From assembly GCF_000220395.1 (NCBI RefSeq), contig NW_004086030.1:1-43614 (forward strand): a DNA stretch of 43,614 nt, written 5' to 3'. The position numbers were made by a program, and so were the translations under genes. The DNA comes from Ichthyophthirius multifiliis (Eukaryota; Ciliophora; Oligohymenophorea; Hymenostomatida). Below are positions 35,810-43,614 of the stretch, piece by piece; positions within the stretch are counted from its first letter, which is position 1; each line of letters opens with the position of its first letter. A model generated the notes under the pieces. That model worked only from the letters and a program-made list of their open reading frames with translations, was not told where the DNA came from and did no database searches.

Positions 35810-36791
35810 ATGAATAGACCAAATTAAATTAAAAAAGCAAAATCATTAGCAATCTAATATAGCCAATAAACTAATGAAAAAGAAGAATCTAATAAAATAA
35901 ACAAATTATAGAATTATTTATTTGATAAAATAAACGAATTTGAGGAATTTACAGTTTTAGATTAAGAAGAAGATAAGGAAAATATTTCTTAATAAAAAGG
36001 ATTAAAGATATTATCAAAAGCAAAACAAATTGTAAAAATAAAATAAAATATATAAATAAAAAATAAATTAATAGATTAATAAAAATAAATAAAATAAATC
36101 CTAAAAAGAATACACATTTGTAACTTCTGTAAAAAATATTAATGAACCATAAAATAAGTAAAACTAATAATAATAATAAGAAGATGAAGATGAAAATTTT
36201 TAAGAAGAATTAGAAATAAATTCGAGTTTAGAAAGAGAATTTAATTTGTTTAAAATAAAGCAAGTAGAAGAGGATGAAAATTCATAAGAAGACGAAAATT
36301 TAAATGATGAAGATGAAAATAGTATATAATATATAGAAAAATAATATTTGAAAAAAATTAATTAACACGATGAACTTGAAGAATTAAAAAAAATGATAAG
36401 TTAAACAAAAAAAAATATAAAAGGTTATGTCGGAGAAGTATATGATTTAAAAAATTAAATAAGCGATTTAAATTTAAATTTCAAAGAATGTGGATATGGA
36501 TTAGATGAAGACATTTTTATAGAAATGGATGATCATTTTAATAAACATATACCAGGAGGGGATACTAATAAACTGTTTGAGAATAAAATAGATATAGATA
36601 ATGAAATTAATTAAAAATAAATAAATTTTTTTTAAATTTAAGAAGATAATAAATAAGATAAAAATTTTATCAAATTAGAAAAATAAATAAAAATTAAAAC
36701 TTTTTAGAGAAGAAAATTACTGTCAGCATAAAATCATAAAATAAGTACGATAAATTAAAATATTAAAAATAATGATAATAATAGAAGTATA

Positions 36792-36846
<55 letters not shown>

Positions 36847-36941
36847 GCAATAATAATAATATTCCTCAATTTAATGAAATAAAGAAAATTACTAGATTAC
36901 CTAAATTTTCAGCCAAAACTATGACGCATACATTTTATTGA
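35810..36941 (+). CDS. Acidic coiled-coil protein with poly-Asn tract
   Basis: Two exons, 35810-36031 and 36075-36941, joined by a 43-bp GT/AG intron; total 362 aa, TGA 36939-36941. Ignoring the intron gives a stop soon after, so the intron is needed. The N-terminal part is basic and helical. Residues 100-180 hold several Asp/Glu/Asn-rich patches (EDEDENFQEELE, DENLNDEDENS). A coiled coil follows (DELEELKKMISQTKKNIK, GEVYDLKNQISDLNLNF), then a compact segment CGYGLDEDIFIEMDDHFNKH with Pro-Gly-Gly after it. An Asn homopolymer of about 15 residues precedes the basic end ITRLPKFSAKTMTHTFY. No family recognised. Confidence 0.82.
36795..36846 (+). repeat. In-frame AAT repeat coding poly-Asn
   Basis: About 16 AAT units kept in frame within the acidic gene. 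Confidence 0.9.
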
Positions 36942-37108
36942 ATATAATACTTTTTATCATAAACATTTTTTTTTATTATAATTAATTTATTTTTTAAACT
37001 ATCTATTTTTTTTTAATTAATATTTATCATTAAATAATAAAAAAAATAAAATAAAAAATATATTAATTTTATATTTTTAATAAATATTTAAAAATTAATA
37101 ATAATTTT

Positions 37109-38073
37109 TCATAATCTGTTATTTTCATTTTTTGAGTAATTTTCAATATTTTTTATCAAATATTTATGCAAGTTATCATCTTCACTATCTTGAAAATAAA
37201 TATTTTAATTAAAAGTTTGTTTTGTTTTTAATAAATTTTAATATCTTCTTGAATAAATAGATATCAATGCTTAATTGTTATTATTTTATTCAATATCATT
37301 TTATTCTATATTAATTTAATTTTAGTTTTTTTGTTTTCTTTTATTCCAATAATTTCTTTCTATTTAATTTAGAATTTTATTTTAGATTCCAAAATATTTT
37401 TATTTTTATTATCATTTTCTTTTTCATTTTTATTTTTATTTTTATAAACAACTAATATTTTTTTATTAATCTCTTTAATATCAGCAGATTAATTTTACAT
37501 AAAAACACAAAGAGAAATCGCAGCTAATGAAAAAAAAGCACTCAATGTAAGTATTTTTGCACATTTAACCATATAAAAGAGACTTTCTGAGAAATTACAA
37601 AGCAAATGTTTATATTAATATTCATTATTTTCATTATTACATTCATTCATAATATTAACTTTACGTTAATTAATATTTTCCCCATAAACACTATGTTCTG
37701 AAAAAGGCCAAATAGTTTAAAAAGTAAGGAATATTTACAAAAATAAAATTGCGAATAAAGATATGTAATAATTATTATGTTTTTATTAAGAAATTTTTAA
37801 GGATAAAATAATAAATAAAAGAAATTCAGTAAGTAAATTTGCTCCAAATTTACAGTTTACAAAAAACCAGAAATTCCTTTGGTCATAATTATTTGTTATT
37901 TAAGAAAATTATGTGGATAAAGCATATTTTTAATCTAATTCTCGAATATATTAAAAATGGAAAATGTCTAATGTGTTATATAAACTGAATGTATTTGTCG
38001 ATAATAAGAGCATTAAGAAAAATATTTCTATTGATTTTTTTATTTGTAATGATTAGCCAAGATTTTTTTTCAT
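37109..38073 (-). CDS. Membrane protein with signal peptide and three further membrane segments
   Basis: Single exon, about 321 aa. The start at 38073 is preferred over 38013 because it gives a basic N-terminus (MKKNLGQSLQIKKS) before the hydrophobic IEIFFLMLLLSTNTFS, a good signal peptide. Three further hydrophobic segments follow: GANLLTEFLLFIILSLKI, YYISLFAILFLQIFLTF and AKILTLSAFFSLAAISLCVF. The C-terminal third is basic and hydrophilic, rich in Lys, Asn and Gln, and ends in an acidic patch (QDSEDDNLHKYL). The frame breaks once at an A7 run (T7 at 37326-37332); with one more A it continues in the Asn/Gln-rich frame to TGA at 37109-37111, and total length is then a multiple of three. No family recognised; an endomembrane or surface location is inferred. 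Confidence 0.72.
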
Positions 38074-38456
38074 TTTTTATATTTTTATAATATTTTTATT
38101 TATTTTAATATATATATATATATTTTGTTTTAGTTATATTATTTTAGTTAGTTTTTTCTTATATATTTAATATTAAAAATAACAATAATTAGTATTAATT
38201 TATTATTTTGTTTTCTTTTATTAAATAAAAATTAAAGTGATTCTTAAGTATATATTATTATTATTTTTAATATTATATATTTATTTATTTAAATATTTAT
38301 TATTTTTATTTTACAAATATATATAATTAATTATAAATTAATATTTTTTTTAATTAAATTTTTTATAAGATAAATTATATATTTATATATATTATAAAAT
38401 AATTATATTAACATCAATAAAAAAATAATTCTATAAATATTGTTTCGTGAAAATTG
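38074..38456. other. AT-rich intergenic region
   Basis: 383 bp between two minus-strand genes, almost only A and T. No feature seen. Confidence 0.4.
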
Positions 38457-39109
38457 TCATATATTTTTATATGAATTATTTTTCTAAATTCTATATTTAA
38501 TTTTATTTTGATTTTTTTTATTTAAAGTTAATAAATTTAATTATTAAAATCTTTATTAAGCAACCGAATTCTACTATAAACTAACATTTTACGATAAATT
38601 TTTTTTAGGAAAACATAATTATTACAAAGAAATACAATTATTATTTTTTAATAAATCAGAATCATTTTAACTCAAAAACTATTAAGAGATTTAATGTTTT
38701 ATATCTTTAACTAACTAGGCCTCCTTATCATCAATTTAATTAATTTAACTATTAAGTATGCCCTGTTTTTATTTAATATGATAGTTAAAAAAATTATTAT
38801 TTTATTCTAAAACTGATATAAAGTCTAATTCATTTATCTACTCATATTTTTAAAATTGCTTTTTTAAGGACTATAAAAATAAATTTTGTGAGTTTATTTT
38901 GAATTCACATTAGATAATAAGCCTTCTTTAGTGGTTTTTTAAGATAAAAGATCATTTGAATATTTAACATTACTACCTATAATTGATGAAGAAGGGCTAA
39001 AAATATTATTATTTACAATATTTTTAATAGAGGAAGTGAAGTAATTTTTTTTTAGAAAAAATTTTGAATTTTCTTTTTTAATATTTTATTATTATTATTA
39101 AGATTGTTA

Positions 39110-39149
<40 letters not shown>

Positions 39150-40250
39150 ATTTTCTTTTATTAATCTTTTTATTAAATAATAATTTTATTTAATTTTTAT
39201 GCTTCTAATAAACCTTTTTCTTTAGCTTTTTTAACTATTTTTTATGTTTCATATTTTGTGAATTTTTAAATATCTAACTATTCATCATCTAGATTTTTTA
39301 ATACACTAGAAGTTTTTTTGAAATCTTATATAGATATCTAAGATGGTTATAATAATTTTTATAATTCTAAATTTGAGTTTTTAATTTGAGATTTTTTTTA
39401 AAAAAAATTATCTTATGTTTATTATTCATTATTATTTTAATTTTATCATTATATATATTTTAAATTAGCGAACCACTTGAAGATAATGAATGTTACAAAG
39501 AATTTTTCCTATTGAAAATATCCTACTCTAAATTATTAGCTTACATTAATCTATTTTTATCCTTTAAAGCTTTTTCATGAAAAGCCGTAATTCCAGTATT
39601 TAAACCATCAAAAGAAATTAACTACAAATACTTGTCGTATTTTTCACTATTCTTATTCCATTTTTCCCCTAGTTTTTGTTCAAAAGTCTCCCTATTTATT
39701 CTATAAGAAAGATAAGTCACCATAGCCGCAAATGTTTGTGGTAAATAAATATTTCTTTCGTCTTCAGTTTTGTTCTCGGCTTCTTTTTACCTAACTCCTC
39801 TTATTATTTACGAAAAAACACTATTTGCCTATGAAGATTTTGCACATTCTTTAAATTCTTTATAGTTTAAGGCGTTATCCTTATTTATATCAACAATTCT
39901 ATACGTTTAATCTAGTTGTTCCTTATTTACTTCTATATTATAGTTTTGAACATTTAAACCATTTCATTTATATCTAAGGCACCGGAATTATCCTCGTCGA
40001 AAATTTGGAAAATTTTATGCGCTTTATAATCTTCGATAAGTTCTTCAGGATATAATAAATATTACCGAGGAGTTTTTTTAAAAAAACGCTTTTTTAACCG
40101 ATTTACAGTTGACTTAGTATGAAGTTATGTCCGCTTATTTGTTTTTAGTTTGTTTTCGTATTCTGGGTTATCGTCAAATGGTTAGGTACTGCTCGGTTCA
40201 ACGTATTTTTGGTATAAATATTTAACGTCTTCAGTTTATTATTCAGACAT
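38457..40250 (-). CDS. EF-hand calcium-binding protein with long low-complexity tail
   Basis: No intron seen; about 598 aa, ATG 40248-40250, TGA 38457-38459. Two adjacent EF-hands lie at about residues 90-150. Loop 1 is DEDNSGALDINE and loop 2 DINKDNALNYKE, both with Asp at position 1 and Glu at 12, so both should bind calcium. A conserved-looking segment follows (LPQTFAAMVTYLSYRI, then NRETFEQKLGEKWNK and YLQLISFDGLNTG). The C-terminal half is Gln/Ser/Lys-rich with a Gln run from a CAA/TAA repeat (39114-39147). The frame is lost three times, each a one-base deficit: near 39944-39947 just after loop 1, at the T8/A8 junction near 39392-39405, and at the A7 run 38787-38793. Corrected total length is a multiple of three. 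The GC-richer 5' part is the surest. Confidence 0.8.
39114..39147. repeat. TTA/TTG trinucleotide repeat in EF-hand gene
   Basis: About 12 TTA/TTG units on the plus strand; on the coding strand TAA/CAA, giving a Gln run. Confidence 0.85.
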
Positions 40251-40780
40251 TTGCTTTTTTTTTTTTTTTACTTTTTTTTTTTTTTTTTTAGGAGACTTTT
40301 ATTCTTAGTTTGCTTTTTTCTTGTCAGTTTTAGTTTTTTTTCGATTTTTATTTTTAATATATATGTAATAGTTAAAATAATTTTTATTATTAAAATGATT
40401 ATTTTTATTTTTTTTTAAATATATTTTTTTTATTTATAAGCATTTTTTAGAAATCTAATAAAATGTATATTTTTTTTAAAAAAAATTATAAAATACCAAT
40501 TATTTTAAAATTTTTTTAAAAAAAATATTAAAATATATAGTATGAAGATATATTTATATGAGTATTTAGATTATAATTTATTTTATGTAAATTTTAATAA
40601 AGTAGTAATTTAGCCAGATGTAAATCTGTAAAATAGTTTTTTTTGGTTATAGTTGAATATTTATAATTAATTTTAATCACTAATATTATTTTCACAATTT
40701 TACAATTAAATATATTTTTTTAAGCGCCTAATAAAAAGTATTATAATAATAATAATTATTTATTAAATATTAGTTTTACT
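40251..40780. other. AT-rich region upstream of the EF-hand gene
   Basis: About 530 bp. Two long T runs (about 40257-40289) and further A/T tracts; no coding frame. It should contain the EF-hand promoter. Confidence 0.35.
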
Positions 40781-41494
40781 CAAAACTAACTAAAAACCCT
40801 TTCTATATTAATTTTCTCATCTTCCAACTAATTTTATTCATTTAAAATAAAATAAAAACCTATATACTATATTACAACTTATTTTATATTTTCATATTTT
40901 ACAATAAATAATTAACTAAACTATAAATAATAAGCAAATACCATTTCGGAAATAAAATAGGGGGACAATAATCATCTATATTATAACATAATCATGTACA
41001 AAAGTAACTACAACAATATAAAAAAACACTTATATTATATAATATATTAGATTACAATATTAGCATAATCTAATTATTTTGAATTGTTTTTTTATATTTA
41101 CTTCTCGTTATTAGTCCCAAACTTACAATTAGGAAACATATTTTATGTTTATAAACATTAATATTTTGTTTCAAGTTTTCCTAAAATATAGTTCACATCT
41201 AGTCAGAATATTAATAGTATAAATATAAATATAATATATTTAAAACAATTAATATACCAAATTTATTCTACTCCTGACTAAGTAATTATAAACTAAGTAA
41301 AAACTGAAAAAGTAAAATACATATAAACTGTACACATATGACCTAAAAAAAGAAACTTTTACACAAGTAATACTAAAAATCATATAATAATATTTATAAT
41401 AACAAAAAGACTCTAGCCTATTTAAGTTTTTCGAAAAAATACGAATCAATTTAATTTAGAGAAATTTTTAACAAATAAAAGTACTTTAGTGATA
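40780..41494 (+). pseudogene. Degraded coding sequence, unrecognised
   Basis: Plus-strand frames with non-random codons in the ciliate code. A first part around 40950-41080 reads FGNKIGGQQSSILQHNHV and KQLQQYKKTLILYNILDYN and ends at TGA near 41089. A second, from about 41250, reads TKFILLLTKQLQTKQKLKK, YTYDLKKETFTQVILKIIQ and SSLFKFFEKIRIN to a TGA near 41490. The pieces are in different frames, separated by T runs. No domain was recognised. It may be a real gene with indel errors or a relic. The minus-strand standard-code frame at 41249-41449 is its shadow. Confidence 0.3.
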
Positions 41495-41577
41495 AAAGCG
41501 AATAAAAATAATTAAAAAAATAGCAGAAATATATAAAATTCTGCAAATATCGAATTTTTAAGTATTAAAAAAAAAGA

Positions 41578-41588
41578 GGGGGGGGGGG
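41578..41588. repeat. G11 homopolymer
   Basis: Eleven consecutive G in a region otherwise about 85-90% AT, preceded by an A run and AG, followed by ACGTAA. It is the only long G or C run in the window. It is not a ciliate telomere repeat (G4T2). Confidence 0.9.
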
Positions 41589-41682
41589 ACGTAATATCTA
41601 AAATACTAATAATTATATATAGATTTTTATTATAAAAAAATAGTTAAAAATACATAATAAAACTACTTTCAAAACTAAAAGG

Positions 41683-41698
41683 AAAAAAAAAAGGCAAT
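41683..41698 (-). terminator. ATTGCC-T-run word downstream of the ANTH gene
   Basis: On the minus strand ATTGCC followed by T10, about 250 bp past the ANTH gene stop. Same word as at 3448, 5613 and 20394. Role in 3'-end formation is inferred only. Confidence 0.25.
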
Positions 41699-41944
41699 TA
41701 TAAAATATATATATTTTATATTAAAATGGTAGAATATACAAACATTATATATTTTTATCAAAAAATACATTATACAATAAATATTACGAAATTAAATTAT
41801 TTTTATAAAATATATATTTTTTAATATTATAATTATTATAAATATAAATAAAATTAGAATTGCTTATTTATTATAATAAATTTCAAACAATAAATTATTC
41901 TTTATTATCTATTTACTTTAATAATTTTTATTATTAACTTATAG

Positions 41945-43120
41945 TCATATTTCAGTTTTAAAATTTTATTTCATTTACTAAACATTTTAAACAAACTATT
42001 TTTATTTCAACTAAACATTATTCTAACTGCATCTATTTATTTAACCATCATTATTATTTTTAGCCTCATCAACCTAAAATATATCATTCTTTTAAATAGT
42101 TAAGTTCGAACTTTCTGTAAAATTAAGATTATATTTATTTTCTGGTTAATTGTTGTCAATTATTTTATAAATTTTTCTCATAGGAGCTGCCGAATTATTA
42201 ATTAAATCAATTTTTATATTATACTCAAGAATTTCTTCTAAAATATTTTCAGGAACTTTAAACCAATCTGGTTTTTATAAAACATTTAATTAATCGAAGA
42301 GATTTTTTTAAGAAAAAAATAATTGTAATTTACCCGAAGAGGAAATTAATTCAGTAAAAAGTTAAAAATACTAAGAAAAACAAGTAGTAGTTAGAACCTA
42401 ATAAGAGTCCAATAAAGAAAAGATTTCATAATATAAAAACCTAGTAAAAAATTAAAGAATCATGTAAAAGTAAAAAAGCTATATCTTATATAAAATAAAT
42501 CGATGGATAAAAAGTCAAAAGTTATATTAAATTCGGTCTCATATTTAATATATAACTTAATAAATTGAAAATTTTAAATAGAAATAAAAAATTATTGTTA
42601 TAATTTTTTAAAGCATTTTCATTTTTTTATTAATAAAAATCATGTTCAATACATCTTTTGTATACTTAATAGTTTTTGGAAAGTCTAAGTAAATAGTTTA
42701 GTATATAATTAATAAATTTTAATGTATGAAATCTTCTATGTTTAATATATGGTTTTTATTATTTTTATTTTAATTTATTTCTATAAAATTTAACAGGTTG
42801 TTTTCTTAAAATTTGTAAGAAAAATTTTCTCCTATATCTATTGTAAATTTATGTATGGAAATTAGTATCTTTAGCTTAACAAATAAAGGAAATTTATTTT
42901 ATTAAATTATTTAAAAAAACTAGTTTAGTGCTAATTCGGAGGATACTTCTGGTTATTTTCCTTATAATATTTATTTTAGTTTTTATAAATCAGCATTATA
43001 GATTTTTTCTGTGTTATTTTTTGAAAGGCTTGAATTTAAAATTAATTAATGTAATTTTTTATTGAATACTTTTTAGTTTTTATCAAAAAAATTAATTATG
43101 AAAGCTGATACTTTATTCAT
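41945..43120 (-). CDS. ANTH-domain endocytic adaptor (AP180/CALM-like)
   Basis: Single exon of about 391 aa, ATG 43118-43120, TGA 41945-41947. The N-terminal 270 residues have ANTH features: VKLKILISIHKFTIDIG (known: the conserved a-L-l-lH helix), NLLNFIEINQN, DFIHQNLLIIYQTIYLDF, the helical IFNLLSYILNMRPNLIQLL, LLLHDSLIFYQ and a YYEIFSLLDSY stretch. After ANTH comes DQLNVLQKPDWFKVPENI and an Asn/Gln-rich tail. ANTH proteins bind PtdIns(4,5)P2 and bring clathrin to the plasma membrane. The frame is lost at an A7 run (T7 at 42622-42628) and again near 42450, close to a T5 run; the second could be one extra or two missing bases. The length is consistent. No clathrin- or AP2-binding motif was noted. 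Confidence 0.72.
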
Positions 43121-43466
43121 AATTTTTTTTATTTATAATAAAAATATAAAATATAAAATCTTATATTAAATTTTAATAAAGTTTTATAAAATAATAGATC
43201 TAAAATTTTCATAACAAAGTAGAAATATAAATTAAATATTTTCAATTGTTATTATTTAAAAAAATTTAAATATATAAAATATATTGTAACTATTTATATT
43301 ATGAAAAAAAAATTTGATTATCAAAAAAAAGAAATATATTTATTTATTAAAATTTAATCTTAATAATATTTTACATAATTTTAAATTTATATAAATAATA
43401 ATAATTATTTTAAAAAAAAAATATAGTTAAATATTATTCTTATCAGTTACTAGACTATAAAAAAAA
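43121..43466. other. AT-rich intergenic region
   Basis: About 345 bp between two minus-strand genes; only A/T tracts. It should include the ANTH gene promoter and the 3' region of the DENN gene. Confidence 0.35.
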
Positions 43467-43614
43467 TCAATCATAATAATTTTCTACAAAATAAGTAAAT
43501 ATTTACGATTTAATAAATTTCCTTAAAAAAGGTCTATCTTGTTCAAATGCTTTATTAATATATTCTTTTTGAAAATGAGATGATTCGACATCCTTTATTA
43601 TATAATTATAATAT
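43467..43614 (-). CDS. DENN-domain protein, C-terminal fragment at window edge
   Basis: The last 45 or so codons of a gene that starts beyond the right edge, TGA at 43467-43469. The segment reads SSHFQKEYINKAFEQ, then DRPFLRKFIKSQIFTYFV and ENYYD. This fits the end of the dDENN subdomain, where a helix ending in F(L/R)xxFxxTQxFxxFI is typical; here Ser replaces Thr. DENN proteins are exchange factors for Rab GTPases. With so little sequence the call is tentative. Confidence 0.5.

Noticed and set aside
36032-36074. Another frameshift in the acidic poly-Asn gene
   Set aside because: The apparent stop after residue 110 disappears when a 43-bp GT/AG intron is removed, which leaves both exons in phase.
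41249-41449. 66-codon minus-strand standard-code frame
   Set aside because: Hydrophobic, Tyr/Phe/Ser-rich shadow of a better plus-strand frame in the ciliate code.
1-43614. tRNA or rRNA genes
   Set aside because: I looked for TpsiC-arm words and G/C-rich folded islands on both strands and saw none that form a full cloverleaf.
1-43614. Telomere repeats or the Tetrahymena chromosome breakage sequence
   Set aside because: No G4T2/C4A2 tandem and no TAAACCAACC core was seen; the G11 run is not telomeric.
1-43614. CRISPR array, prokaryotic operon or viral element
   Set aside because: Repeats are simple microsatellites or in-gene amino acid repeats; genes are spliced, monocistronic and use a ciliate code.

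Overview
The window looks like macronuclear DNA of an oligohymenophorean ciliate; Ichthyophthirius multifiliis or a close relative fits best. Base composition is extremely AT-rich (by eye about 85%). Reading TAA and TAG as glutamine and only TGA as stop turns a sequence with almost no standard-code ORFs into about 25 dense genes on both strands. Introns are mostly 37-125 bp with GT/AG ends. No viral, prokaryotic, rRNA, tRNA or CRISPR feature was seen. The species assignment is inference; the genetic code is read directly from many independent genes.

Left third (1-17 kb): 3' part of an axonemal ASH/MSP-domain gene (-), RNase H2 subunit B (+), a small membrane protein (-), an AT-rich stretch with a faint transposase-like relic, a NIMA-type kinase (+), a Q/P-rich coiled-coil protein (-), a decayed pepsin-family protease (-), a six-finger CCCH protein (+), and two coiled-coil proteins (- and +).

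Middle (17-32 kb): an R2R3 Myb protein (-), a HORMA-like relic (-), a small basic protein (-), a CAMK-like kinase with an unassigned N-terminal region (-), a small protein with a ubiquitin-like stretch (+), about 5 kb of nearly gene-free DNA above 85-90% AT with one possible gene, and a CNOT10 orthologue of the CCR4-NOT complex (+).

Right third (32-43.6 kb): a divergent Tubby-like protein (-), a small protein ending in a CaaX box (-), an acidic Asn-rich protein (+), a membrane protein with a signal peptide (-), a two-EF-hand protein (-), a weak coding relic (+) next to an 11-base G run, an ANTH-domain endocytic adaptor (-), and the 3' end of a DENN-domain gene (-). Cilia/cytoskeleton, membrane traffic, RNA turnover and signalling genes are mixed as in ordinary chromosomal DNA; I see no operon or gene cluster with a common task.

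The main oddity is technical or biological: about ten otherwise intact genes each lose frame by what looks like one missing base at an A or T run, always a deficit. The simplest reading is homopolymer under-calling in the assembly; the alternative, -1 frameshifting on A runs, can be tested with RNA or protein data. The most useful case is RNase H2B, whose PCNA-binding tail is visible only in the shifted frame. I found no convincing new multi-gene system.
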